24,892 nt of DNA from Acidobacteriota bacterium (GTDB lineage: Bacteria; Acidobacteriota; Terriglobia; UBA7540), in contig JAKASC010000006.1 in NCBI GenBank assembly GCA_021828245.1, forward strand, positions 1-24,892. Direction: 5' to 3'. Under the pieces are notes generated by a model. That model was not told the DNA's origin. It ran no database searches and saw only the letters and a list, made by a program, of their open reading frames with translations. Both the position numbers and the translations under genes were made by a program. Positions 9,801 through 16,581 of the stretch are shown here, piece after piece (positions within the stretch are counted from its first letter, which is position 1; every line of letters begins with the position of its first letter).

Positions 9801-9955
9801 CAGCCATGGGATTGCCACGCGGGCTCTCCCTATATGCCGAAGGGCCTAAACCGGGTAGTCGCGGCGAGCCCATTCCGTTCCGGCGCGAAGAAAGCGCCTT
9901 GGTCTTTCACGCAACGAAGGAACTCAAGGCTCGTTGGCTCTACGGAGTGGTTTAG
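6893..9955 (+). CDS. Large Tat-exported protein, putative glycoside hydrolase of unrecognised family
   Basis: A 1020-aa protein I cannot assign to a named family. It starts at a GTG with a GAGGAG Shine-Dalgarno and a Tat leader (MGINRRNVLQGLGLGLLSSLG). The order of features resembles a retaining TIM-barrel hydrolase followed by a glutamine-amidotransferase-like trimerisation domain, as in GH42 and, more loosely, GH106. There is a long alpha/beta region with GLYSDEMHIQ near residue 346 (D346, E347 as candidate acids), then ESPTIDYWGIGGSD and YAEGGWLDRDY, then a Rossmann-like stretch VDVLMLYPLDLV...LMEEFVGNGGRLIWSGPPPFL, and finally beta-rich sequence ending ELKARWLYGVV. It is 65 bp behind a GH106 gene and shares its leader, so it probably acts on the same glycan in the periplasm. 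Activity is inferred from context; it could instead be a non-catalytic or lyase-like protein. Confidence 0.8.
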   Translation: MGINRRNVLQGLGLGLLSSLGWSKPSSETGGRGVRGPRGTPASAIPVTANQQAGGGVPENVYRGELLTYPGPWAFAIPHSTIILVRDEELITLAANPDKVLNLALSHTPRYESLRQICERAQARGERTLTVAFDQFFAQYRPGQNTPRRLMPDTEEYIQKVAAVGRFAGKYGLALELSVLSPLELGKGYVARTGESGIWMHYRKGVRDPKTGAFSVQLWRQQVWVNNKGPINVENAGVRVFAFHETQVPQAPYRAVNPADIVEIKEGVDVESMDNLISRSGEYRAVRIRVHGKGTISRGDCDRVLVVQLYRTPEMDYFSPKALPFMTKLIDRYAAAGIRLNGLYSDEMHIQQDWSYFHHHDHGEFALRYVSPWLARKFAALYGSEYGDFAKYLIYFVHGQADWSNDLSAKEGFMQSFGAATDEVQHPALFRARYYHLLQDGVVDLFAQAKRYAEGKMGHRLEARAHATWAESPTIDYWGIGGSDPWRAQYEYTSNFLWSNTVQQAASACYDYFKWGDFLTGNGNDYAEGGWLDRDYFALAMAVSTGILNDVPYSYAAHWGMPAAVSERRTALEETYGVVSIPELYGAVQGAEHRNVDVLMLYPLDLVAAEERFGSWMTQYGYTDYVTAAKLLERGKVNGKTIEMAGRRFTTLVALFEPFPSARLLALMEEFVGNGGRLIWSGPPPFLNLEGESALDDWQEIFGVDYLLGAAEVPWSRVNVNGIAAPGNLLRFEGALSKVKPQVILTDFLVDHMYPVRPRPGTTVAARVKDWVVGTQRGSATFLGYRPRDDQSSSLGYDTRNWYEVLAALGTYPSTQKFAGINDNTEHISRTGAYLACRFPNGAVALAPHLRDVEEGWSGGFARNVEQDRAYLARHPLPSPSIRLREFHVEGHVVSYDGEHAVAFRVDEQGNLVAFAGRKCHEITIDGRRTVFADRDMDIVGWSPVARERRVQTGAVMQIQASGTGQVRIPAMGLPRGLSLYAEGPKPGSRGEPIPFRREESALVFHATKELKARWLYGVV

Positions 9956-10018
9956 AGGAACTGACGACTTCGCGATAAATAAGCCCGGCTACGCGACGGC
10001 ATTGAACGGCGTCTTACG

Positions 10019-10144
10019 AGCTGTTTCAAAACCTTGGGTTGCGCGCGTTGGGTAGCAGCGGGTTTCTCCCGCCACCCCAAATTGGCGCCGTAAAGCCGCC
10101 TCTACAGCGAGCACCCGATGCGGTGAATAGGTTTTGAAACAGCT
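10019..10144. repeat. 126-bp element bounded by 16-bp perfect inverted repeats
   Basis: AGCTGTTTCAAAACCT at 10019-10034 is the exact reverse complement of 10129-10144. The interior is GC-rich and carries CGCCGTAAAGCCGCC-type sequence like that of acidobacterial intergenic repeats. There is no ORF inside and no clear target duplication outside. It lies exactly between two convergent genes, and the right arm ends one base before the stop codon of the transporter gene. It could be a MITE-like mobile repeat; folded RNA from either strand could also help separate the two transcripts, although no T-tract follows either arm. Confidence 0.75.
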
Positions 10145-10145
10145 T

Positions 10146-11918
10146 CTAGGGCTGGACGCCCGCCGCGCGTGAAAAAGAAGCCTCGATCTCTTCCAGGGTC
10201 TTGCCCTTGGTTTCCGGGAGCAAGAACGCGACGCTGACAAAGTAAAGCACGGTGAATCCCGCGAAAAGCAGGAACATGGTGGTATAGCCATAGCGGCCCA
10301 CGGTGGGCAGAAAGATGGCAGCCAGAAAAGTGGCAACGGCCTCGTTAATCACTAACGCAACGCTCATGCCGTTGGAGCGGATCCGGGTCGGCATCAGCTC
10401 CGATAAGGCAAGCCAGACGCAGATGCCAGGTCCCAGCGCGTAAAATGCAACAAAAGCAAAGAGAGTGAGTGCTACCAGCCAGCCATTCTGTTCGCTCGGT
10501 AATGGCGTGATCAACGCATGCTTGATGCGCAAGGGAGCGGTGCGCGCCCGCTCCAGACTTCCGAACGGGTTGGAGAAAAAGGCTAATACTTTATTGGCGG
10601 GAATACAGCTTGAAGGGTTCAGCTCGACGGGCGACGCGAGAGGATGATTGGAGAGCGCCGCCGGCGTGACCGCGCTGAAACCACCGTAAGAATAAATAAC
10701 GGTCAGGGTGGCAGGCTCTCCGGCCAAATCTGCATGCCCGGCTTCGTTCAGCCACTGCCGCTCCAGTTCCGGTGTGAAATGAAAAGCCAACTGCGTCCGC
10801 CCATCCACCATCGTTTGGATGGCGTGGCGGACGTCCACGCGATGGCGCTCGCTGCGATGGAATAAGAAGGCTGTCATCACCAATGACGCCACGATTCCTG
10901 CCGTGCCCAGTGAGAGCAGAAATTTGCGCCCTTTTCGATCGACCAGCAACATTCCCACGACGGTCGCCGACGCCTGTACCATCGTGAAGATGATGTAACC
11001 CCAGTGCGCCTGCACGTCGGACAACCCGCTTTGGATCAGGACGGCGGTGTTGTAGCCGATGATCGAATTAATGCCGGTAGTCTGATTCAAGGCCAAGATC
11101 AAACAAGCCAGCAGAAACGGCAGTGCATATTTGCGCTGGAGCAGCCTCTCCGTGCCTTGTCTCCCAGCCGCCTTGATTCTTTCTGAAGCCTGATTGCGCT
11201 CCATCTCCTTCAATTCCAGCCGGGCCTGTTCGGAAGAGCGCGAGCGCAAAAGCGCCTCCAGGGCACGCTGCGCTTGACCGCGCCTAAACAGCCAGCGCGG
11301 CGATTCCGCCACGCCAAGGCTGCCCAGCACGAAGAGCAGACCCGGCGGCAGTGAAACCCAGAAAATACTCCGCCAGGCACGGTCCTGATAGGCAAACAGC
11401 AACTTCGGATTGCCCAACTTGACGACTTCTTCCACCCTCAAACTGAAATACATGCCCACCAACGCGGCCGCCACGATGCCGATGGTGAGCAGCCATTGAA
11501 ACATCGCGGTGCCCTGGCCGCGGTCCTCCGGCGCTAGGCACTCGGCTAGATATAACGGCACCGCCACTCCGATCAGTCCGGCGCTGATCCCCTGGCACAA
11601 TCGCCCGAGGATCAAGGGTTGATACCCGTGCGAGAGCGCGATGACGGGAATGCTGGCGGCAAAAAGCGCCCCGCTGAGGATCATCAGAGGCTTCCGTCCA
11701 ATACGATCAGCCAGCAAACCGGCAAATAGAGTCGAAATGACGGTGCCTAACAGCACGGCGGCAACAACAAACGAGATCTGCCCTGCATTCAGCCCCGAAG
11801 TTGCTTCCAAATAAGGTAAGGCCCCGGCGATAATGCCCACATCGATGCCGTAGAGCAGCCCGCCCAGCCCGCCCACGAATTTCATGAAAAGGTTGTAAGT
11901 TTTCGGTTGGATTCTCAC
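10146..11918 (-). CDS. Sugar porter family MFS transporter with large extramembrane insert
   Basis: Inner-membrane proton-coupled or facilitative sugar transporter (590 aa) of the sugar porter family of the major facilitator superfamily. Signature motifs are in order: GGLLYGIDVGIIAGAL (TM1), ADRIGRK (70-76), PLYLAE..PEDRG (about 121-134), ESPRWL (about 205-210), NQTTGINSIIGYN (about 278-290), DRKGRK (about 327-332) and LPETKGKTLEEIE (near 567-579). Between the ninth and tenth membrane segments (about residues 355-478) there is a soluble insert of roughly 120 residues where most sugar porters have a short loop; I infer that it faces the periplasm. The start is a GTG without an obvious Shine-Dalgarno; an ATG 11 codons later, also without one, is an alternative. 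It faces the hydrolase genes convergently and would bring monosaccharides into the cell. The substrate cannot be read from sequence; L-rhamnose or a uronate fits the context. Confidence 0.92.
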   Translation of the reverse strand: MRIQPKTYNLFMKFVGGLGGLLYGIDVGIIAGALPYLEATSGLNAGQISFVVAAVLLGTVISTLFAGLLADRIGRKPLMILSGALFAASIPVIALSHGYQPLILGRLCQGISAGLIGVAVPLYLAECLAPEDRGQGTAMFQWLLTIGIVAAALVGMYFSLRVEEVVKLGNPKLLFAYQDRAWRSIFWVSLPPGLLFVLGSLGVAESPRWLFRRGQAQRALEALLRSRSSEQARLELKEMERNQASERIKAAGRQGTERLLQRKYALPFLLACLILALNQTTGINSIIGYNTAVLIQSGLSDVQAHWGYIIFTMVQASATVVGMLLVDRKGRKFLLSLGTAGIVASLVMTAFLFHRSERHRVDVRHAIQTMVDGRTQLAFHFTPELERQWLNEAGHADLAGEPATLTVIYSYGGFSAVTPAALSNHPLASPVELNPSSCIPANKVLAFFSNPFGSLERARTAPLRIKHALITPLPSEQNGWLVALTLFAFVAFYALGPGICVWLALSELMPTRIRSNGMSVALVINEAVATFLAAIFLPTVGRYGYTTMFLLFAGFTVLYFVSVAFLLPETKGKTLEEIEASFSRAAGVQP

Positions 11919-13114
11919 GCGTGCGGTCGCACCCGATGTTGATGCTGAATTCGTTTCAAGATAGCTTGCTTCAACTTTCCATCAGATTGACAGTGGCGCC
12001 TCTCGCTGGCTTGAAGATGTGCTCATCGAGGCTGGCAACTCAGTGCAACCCCCTCCGGGCGACGGAGTCAGGTGATGCCTCAGACCTCGCTGTGCGTTAC
12101 GTTCTTGAATGTCTCGACAGATCCTCATCGGTTACATTTAACACGTCTCGATACCTAGAATACACAACTAAAGTGCCACGGACTCAGAATCGACCACTCG
12201 GCTTTTGTCGCCGAGAGCAACAGAAACAGGGTGGTGACGCCGCTTTCGCTTCGACTCGCCACAACGGATACCACAGTTGAAAGACTTCTTCCAGTTCATT
12301 GTTCAAGACCTTGGTCCGAGCCTGCAAGAGCAGGTGCGCCTCTCGTAGGGTCCAGTGCATCGGTGACGCCCAACGAAGCGCCGGCTCCCAACCTTGTTGA
12401 TTGTCGGATTGACGAATGCCGTACGAATCGTTTCACCCTGCCGGTAACCTTTACCACGGTTCGGGATCGGTATCTGATTGTCGCGAATGTGAGTCCCGAA
12501 CTCCGCAATACCTGCCGCGAGCTTCTCGGTCAGGAAGGGTGGAATCGTTCCGAGAATACCTAAGCGAACGATGGGAACAAGGCTGCCACCATGGAGACGA
12601 CATGTAGTCGGAAGTCCTGGAAAGGGGCTACGTGGGCTGTTATTTACGCCGCGGCGAAGGTGGGGTTGTAGAAACCTTTGGGTCGTGCCGCTTATCGGAA
12701 GCTAGCAGCGGCTGAAAACATGCCAAGAAATTCACGCGAGATCGTGATTCCTCTATTGTTGCTTAACTCAAAAGTAGTTCTTGACATCGTTATGAGAAAG
12801 CGGTTCTATCGCTACGTCCTTTTGGGGATAATTTCGGCTAAAGTAGTTGTGGTTCGCCATTACGGGATACGCAGAGACAGAATCCGTGTTAATGGGCGAG
12901 GGTAACCCTCGGGGCGGTATACAACCAACTCACCACACACGCTCCAACATTTTTCGTTGCGACGGACGCGATTGAGGCGGATCGGAACGGCGAACTCATC
13001 GTTCTCACTAGGTCCCTTGCATCCAGGTGGCCTGAGCTGGTGATTTGACTTGAATTAAGGAAGGAGTGAGGAATAATGTTCAACTCAAAGAGAGTATGGA
13101 ACCAAGAAGCCCAA
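11919..13114. other. Gene-poor 1.2-kb region, probably decayed
   Basis: About 1200 bp between the transporter start and the insertion sequence without a gene I can support. Several short ORFs exist on both strands, but none has a convincing start signal, domain pattern or codon bias, and base composition is more mixed than in the flanking genes. Small palindromes occur: CTCGGC/GCCGAG at 12197-12215 and CGAGGG-TAA-CCCTCG at 12897-12911. A TTGACA at about 12781 has only a weak partner 17 bp later. The last part contains an orphan ribosome binding site and ATG (see 13076). The region may hold the original upstream control DNA of the GH172 gene, now cut off by the IS630 insertion. Confidence 0.5.
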
Positions 13115-13141
13115 GTTACTAAGCCGCGCATAAGTAAGTAG
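13076..13141 (+). pseudogene. Orphan gene start interrupted by the IS630 element
   Basis: A strong Shine-Dalgarno (AAGGAGTGAGG, about 13060-13070) sits 5-6 bp before an ATG at 13076. The frame codes 13 residues (MFNSKRVWNQEAQ) before entering the inferred left end of the insertion sequence near 13115, and stops inside it at 13139-13141. No matching continuation is seen after the right end. This could be the stub of a gene broken by the insertion with loss of its remainder, or a chance combination. Confidence 0.35.
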
Positions 13142-14241
13142 AGCTAACAGGGGGCTATCGACTATACTTCCGGCATGCCCAAGCGAGACGCCCGGAAGTT
13201 GGATCACAAGACGCTGGAAGAGATTCGGACGCGCGCGGTGGAGCGCGTCCAGGCTGGTGAAAGTCCGGAGGTCGGGATCCAGACCCTGGGTTTCAGCCGC
13301 GCTTGCATATACAACTGGCTGGTCCGGTATCGAGCCGGTGGCTGGGGCGGGCTGAAGGCGCGGCCGTTGGCCGGGCGTCCGACCAAGATCAGCGGAGCCC
13401 AGAGGCGATGGCTCTACCGAACGGTGGTGGGGAAGAAGCCGTTGCAGTTTCGGTTGGAGTTCGCCTTGTGGACGCGGTGGATGATCCAGGCGCTTTGGCG
13501 AGAGCGGTTTGGGCTGAAGGTGAGCGTGAGCAGCGTGGGGCGGCTGCTGAGACCGTTGGGCTTGACCTGCCAGCGTCCGCTGTGGCGAGCCTGGGAAGAG
13601 AACCCGGAACGGGTCGAGCCGTGGCGCGGGCATGAAGATCCGGCCATCCGAGCGTTGGCGAAGCGGGCCGGAGCCGCGATATTCTTCGGTGACGAAGCCG
13701 GGGTGCGCTCGGATTATCACCCCGGCACGACAGGGGGAGTGCGTGGACAGACGCCCCAGGTTCCGGCGACCGGGCAGCGTTTTGGCATGCACCTGATTGC
13801 GGCGGTGAGCGCCCGCGGCGAGTTGCGCTTCATGGTGGTGAAAGGCAAGCTCAACGCGTCGCGCTACGTGCAATTTCTGAAGCGGTTGATGCCCCCTCTC
13901 CCGCAGCGGATTTTTCTGATCGTGGACGGCCATCCGGTTCATCGGTCTCGCGCGGTTCGTGCCTACGTCGCCTCGACGAAGGGAAAGCTGCGGCTCTTCT
14001 ACCTGCCGCCCTCCTCGCCGGAACTGCATCCGGACGAACCGGTGTGGAATCACGTCAAGCACCACGGGGTCGGGCATGCCCTCCTGCAGGGAGTCGATCA
14101 TCTGAGAAGCTATCTCGGCCCTCGGCTGCGCAGCCTCCAGAAATCGCCGGGCGTGGTTCAAAGATTCTTTCTCATGCCCGATCCTCAGTATCCGGCCCTG
14201 TAGCTCGGTTATGTCTACATACTTCTGGCCTGATTAGCAAC
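13115..14241 (+). mobile_element. IS630-family insertion sequence
   Basis: An insertion sequence of about 1.13 kb containing one transposase gene. The ends are inferred from an imperfect terminal inverted repeat: 13115-13148 against the reverse complement of 14208-14241, with 25 of 34 positions matching, the best block being AAGTA.GTAGA near the inner side. The size and single ORF fit IS630. A flanking TA duplication, expected for the family, is not clear, so the exact borders may be off by several bases. The element stops about 20 bp before the GH172 start codon. Confidence 0.75.
13175..14203 (+). CDS. IS630-family transposase
   Basis: A 342-aa DDE transposase of apparently full length. The N-terminal third carries a helix-turn-helix pattern (GESPEVGIQTLGFSRACIYNWLVRYRAGGWGGL) and a winged-helix-like region with an ARPLAGRPTKI linker. 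The catalytic triad is visible: D173 in FFGDEAGV, D251 in LIVDGHPVH, and E288 in SPELHPDEPVWNHVK, the last being the family's P-x-L-x-P-x-E-x-x-W motif; the spacing of 37 between the second and third acids suits IS630. No frameshift is seen, so the element may be active. A long antisense frame across this gene is a shadow. Confidence 0.95.
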   Translation: MPKRDARKLDHKTLEEIRTRAVERVQAGESPEVGIQTLGFSRACIYNWLVRYRAGGWGGLKARPLAGRPTKISGAQRRWLYRTVVGKKPLQFRLEFALWTRWMIQALWRERFGLKVSVSSVGRLLRPLGLTCQRPLWRAWEENPERVEPWRGHEDPAIRALAKRAGAAIFFGDEAGVRSDYHPGTTGGVRGQTPQVPATGQRFGMHLIAAVSARGELRFMVVKGKLNASRYVQFLKRLMPPLPQRIFLIVDGHPVHRSRAVRAYVASTKGKLRLFYLPPSSPELHPDEPVWNHVKHHGVGHALLQGVDHLRSYLGPRLRSLQKSPGVVQRFFLMPDPQYPAL

Positions 14242-14261
14242 ATAAAGTGGAGGGTTGACTC

Positions 14262-15464
14262 GTGGCAAACGAAAGTTCTTTATCCCGCCGGCGCCTGCTG
14301 ATGCTGGGGGCCGGGCCGGCCGCTTTCCTGGGAATCGCCGGGAGGTCACAAGCTGCTCCAACTCCGGACGCGGAGCCAGCCTACCCGCAGGAGATGAAGC
14401 TTGCGCTGCTGCGTAACTATCGCACGGCGAAAGCGTCCAGTTACGACCGCACCGGCGGCAACGCGGATTATCGCCGGCTAGAACCTGGAGACACTCTGAC
14501 CTTGCTCAGACACGCCGGGCCGGGCATGGTCAGCCATATATGGATCACGGTGGCATCTCCAGACCCCCAGCATCTGAAAAGATTAGTCGTTCGCATGTTT
14601 TGGGATGGGGAAGCCGCGCCCAGCGTGGAAGTACCTCTGGGGGATTTTTTCGGCTTGAACCTGGGAGAATACTTTCTTTACAAATCTGCCCTGCTGACCG
14701 TCGCACCGGTAAAGGCCCTCAACGCCTATTTTCCAATGCCGTTTCGGGAGGCAGGGCTGATTACGGTCACAAGTGAAAGCGAAAAACCGGTGGAGGCTTT
14801 CTACTGGAACATTGACTATCAAGTTCTCCCCAGCCTGCCGGCGAACATCGGCTACTTCCACGCTCAATACCGGCAGGCGGCGCCGTGCCCGGGCTGGACA
14901 ACCGCAGTGCAGAAGAACCTTGACGGAACAAATAATTATGTCTTCATGGAAGCGACCGGACGCGGGCACCTCGTCGGCGTGACGCAGGCAGTCGTTTTGA
15001 ATCAGAACGGCTGGTGGGGCGAAGGCGATGACATGCTCTTTGTCGATGGAAGCCCGAATCCCGTGACCAACGGCACAGGCTCTGAGGATTATTACAACGG
15101 CGCCTGGGGCTTTGACGGCAAGCCGTTTCACTATCCTTATAACGGAGTGCCCTTTGTGGTGAATCCATTTTCGATCGGAGGGCGGTGGTGTTTGTACCGC
15201 TGGCACCTGGATGCTCCGCTGACCTTCGACGAATCAATCCGCTTCACCATCGAGCACGGCACCGGCAATAACCGCTCGGACGATTTCTACTCCGTTGCCT
15301 ATTGGTATCAAACGGAGCCGCATGCGAAGTTTCCGCCCCTACCGCCGGCATCGGAACGAATCCCGAAGGTGTTCGCCGTCCCCGGAGGCGCGATTCCGCT
15401 CTCATCCCCATCCCCTCTCCCAAAGGCAGAGGAGGAACCGCGAAGCGGTGGATCAGGGAAATAG
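14262..15464 (+). CDS. GH172 (DUF2961) glycoside hydrolase, Tat-exported
   Basis: A 400-aa member of DUF2961, now glycoside hydrolase family 172, whose characterised members act on furanosides (alpha-D-fructofuranosides, alpha-D-arabinofuranosides). It starts at a GTG with GTGGAGGG 7-8 bp upstream and has a Tat leader (SRRRLLMLGAGPAAFLG) cleaved near SQA-A. The catalytic region is clear: GWWGEGDDM (E254) and NGTGSEDYYNGAW (E275). The 21-residue spacing of these glutamates equals that of the acid/base and nucleophile reported for bifidobacterial GH172, as I recall them. VSHIWITV and FDGKPFHYPYNG are further family blocks. The final 20 or so residues (LSSPSPLPKAEEEPRSGGSGK) are encoded by an intergenic-type repeat and are unlikely to be native to the fold. 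The IS630 insertion ends just upstream, so expression may depend on a new promoter. The exact furanoside is unknown. Confidence 0.92.
   Translation: MANESSLSRRRLLMLGAGPAAFLGIAGRSQAAPTPDAEPAYPQEMKLALLRNYRTAKASSYDRTGGNADYRRLEPGDTLTLLRHAGPGMVSHIWITVASPDPQHLKRLVVRMFWDGEAAPSVEVPLGDFFGLNLGEYFLYKSALLTVAPVKALNAYFPMPFREAGLITVTSESEKPVEAFYWNIDYQVLPSLPANIGYFHAQYRQAAPCPGWTTAVQKNLDGTNNYVFMEATGRGHLVGVTQAVVLNQNGWWGEGDDMLFVDGSPNPVTNGTGSEDYYNGAWGFDGKPFHYPYNGVPFVVNPFSIGGRWCLYRWHLDAPLTFDESIRFTIEHGTGNNRSDDFYSVAYWYQTEPHAKFPPLPPASERIPKVFAVPGGAIPLSSPSPLPKAEEEPRSGGSGK
15400..15460 (+). repeat. REP-like repeat forming the end of the GH172 gene
   Basis: CCCCATCCCCTCTCCC, then GAGGAACCGCGAAGCGGTGGATCAGGG, matches in reverse complement the repeat at 20468-20531, sharing the CCACCGCTTCGCGGTT core and the CTCTCCC block. 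It lies inside the coding frame and supplies the C-terminal tail just before the stop codon. Confidence 0.65.
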
Positions 15465-15510
15465 ATCGAAACCTTCGGAAGAAGCTGAATTCCGATGAAG
15501 GAGTGACGCC

Positions 15511-16581
15511 ATGAAACTGGGTCTTGGGCTTTATCGTCACATGCTGACGAACGAGAATCTTCGCTTTGCCAAACAGGCCGGAGCCACGCACATCGTGGCG
15601 CACTGGGTGGATTATTTTCACGAAGGGCCGAGGCTTCCAGCCACGGACGGGCAAAAGTGCTGGGGCGTTTCCGACAATCGTGACCATCTGTGGTCCTATG
15701 AAGATCTGGCAGGGTTGAAAGCGGCCGTTAACAAAGAAGGCCTGGAGCTGGCAGCGATTGAAAATCTCGACCCTTCGCATTGGTATGACGTTCTGCTTGA
15801 TGGGCCGCGCAAGCGCGAGCAGATGGAGAATCTGAAAACCATCATCCGCAACATGGGGAAAGCAGGAATTCCTGTGCTGGGATACAACTTCAGCATTTCC
15901 GGCGTCTGGGGACACGTGGTGGGCCCGTTTGCGCGCGGCGGCGCCGAAACCGTCGGATTTCTCGGAAAAGATGGGCCGAAGGAGACGGCCATTCCTAACG
16001 GCCAAATCTGGAACATGATCTATGACCCTGACGCGCCGCCCGGAACTATCGGGCCCGTGACTTCCGACCAACTCTGGCAGCGACTGACCGGATTTCTCCG
16101 GGAAATGGTGCCGGTGGCCGAAGAGGCAGACGTGCGGCTGGCGGCTCACCCAGATGATCCGCCCATGCCCGCTTTGCGCGGCTATGGGCGGCTGGTCTAT
16201 CAGCCTCATCTGTTCCAGCGGCTGCTGGACGTCGTGCCCAGCTACTACAACTCGATTGAGTTTTGCCAGGGAACCACGGCCGAGATGAGCGAAGGGGACG
16301 TCTACGAAACCATCGACCGCTTGAGCCGCCAGAAGGCTATTGCCTACGTTCATCTTCGCAACGTGCGCGGCAAGGTACCGCACTATCACGAAGTTTTCAT
16401 CGACGAAGGCGACGTGGACATCGTGAAGGCGCTGCGCATTTATCATCGGAATGGCTATGACGGTGTCATCATCCCGGACCACACTCCTCAGATGGCGTGC
16501 GCGGCTTCGTGGCACGCGGGCATGGCCTTGGCACTGGGCTACATTCGCGGCATTATCCACGCGATTGAAAGAGGCTCCTAA
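15511..16581 (+). CDS. Mannonate dehydratase, UxuA-type (divergent)
   Basis: Cytoplasmic dehydratase of the UxuA family (356 aa), which converts D-mannonate to 2-keto-3-deoxy-D-gluconate in hexuronate catabolism. The TIM-barrel metal site is conserved: HPDDPP (H213), EFCQGT (C252), YVHLRNV (H281) and IIPDHTPQ (D323, H324), matching the His/Cys/His/Asp manganese ligands known for the family. VFIDEGDVD and the C-terminal LGYIRGI segment also fit. It lacks the long insertion found in E. coli UxuA, so a related sugar-acid substrate is possible. AAGGAG precedes the ATG by 7 bp. It follows the GH172 gene by 46 bp and probably shares its transcript. Its stop codon overlaps that of the convergent GH106 gene (TAA at 16579-16581, TAG at 16578-16580 on the other strand). 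No signal peptide is seen. Confidence 0.88.
   Translation: MKLGLGLYRHMLTNENLRFAKQAGATHIVAHWVDYFHEGPRLPATDGQKCWGVSDNRDHLWSYEDLAGLKAAVNKEGLELAAIENLDPSHWYDVLLDGPRKREQMENLKTIIRNMGKAGIPVLGYNFSISGVWGHVVGPFARGGAETVGFLGKDGPKETAIPNGQIWNMIYDPDAPPGTIGPVTSDQLWQRLTGFLREMVPVAEEADVRLAAHPDDPPMPALRGYGRLVYQPHLFQRLLDVVPSYYNSIEFCQGTTAEMSEGDVYETIDRLSRQKAIAYVHLRNVRGKVPHYHEVFIDEGDVDIVKALRIYHRNGYDGVIIPDHTPQMACAASWHAGMALALGYIRGIIHAIERGS

Noticed and set aside
12303..12680. Minus-strand frame of about 120 codons without stops, reading roughly LTEKLAAGIAEFG..YRQGETIRTAFVNP
   Set aside because: It looks mildly protein-like and might be a gene remnant, but no start with a ribosome binding site, weak third-position bias and no family I can name; too weak to call.
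12678..12905. 75-codon plus-strand ORF with a hydrophobic middle
   Set aside because: No ribosome binding site and no family resemblance; lies in apparently decayed DNA.
13085..14161. 358-codon minus-strand ORF
   Set aside because: Antisense to the IS630 transposase, whose catalytic triad is intact; Pro/His/Arg-rich shadow.
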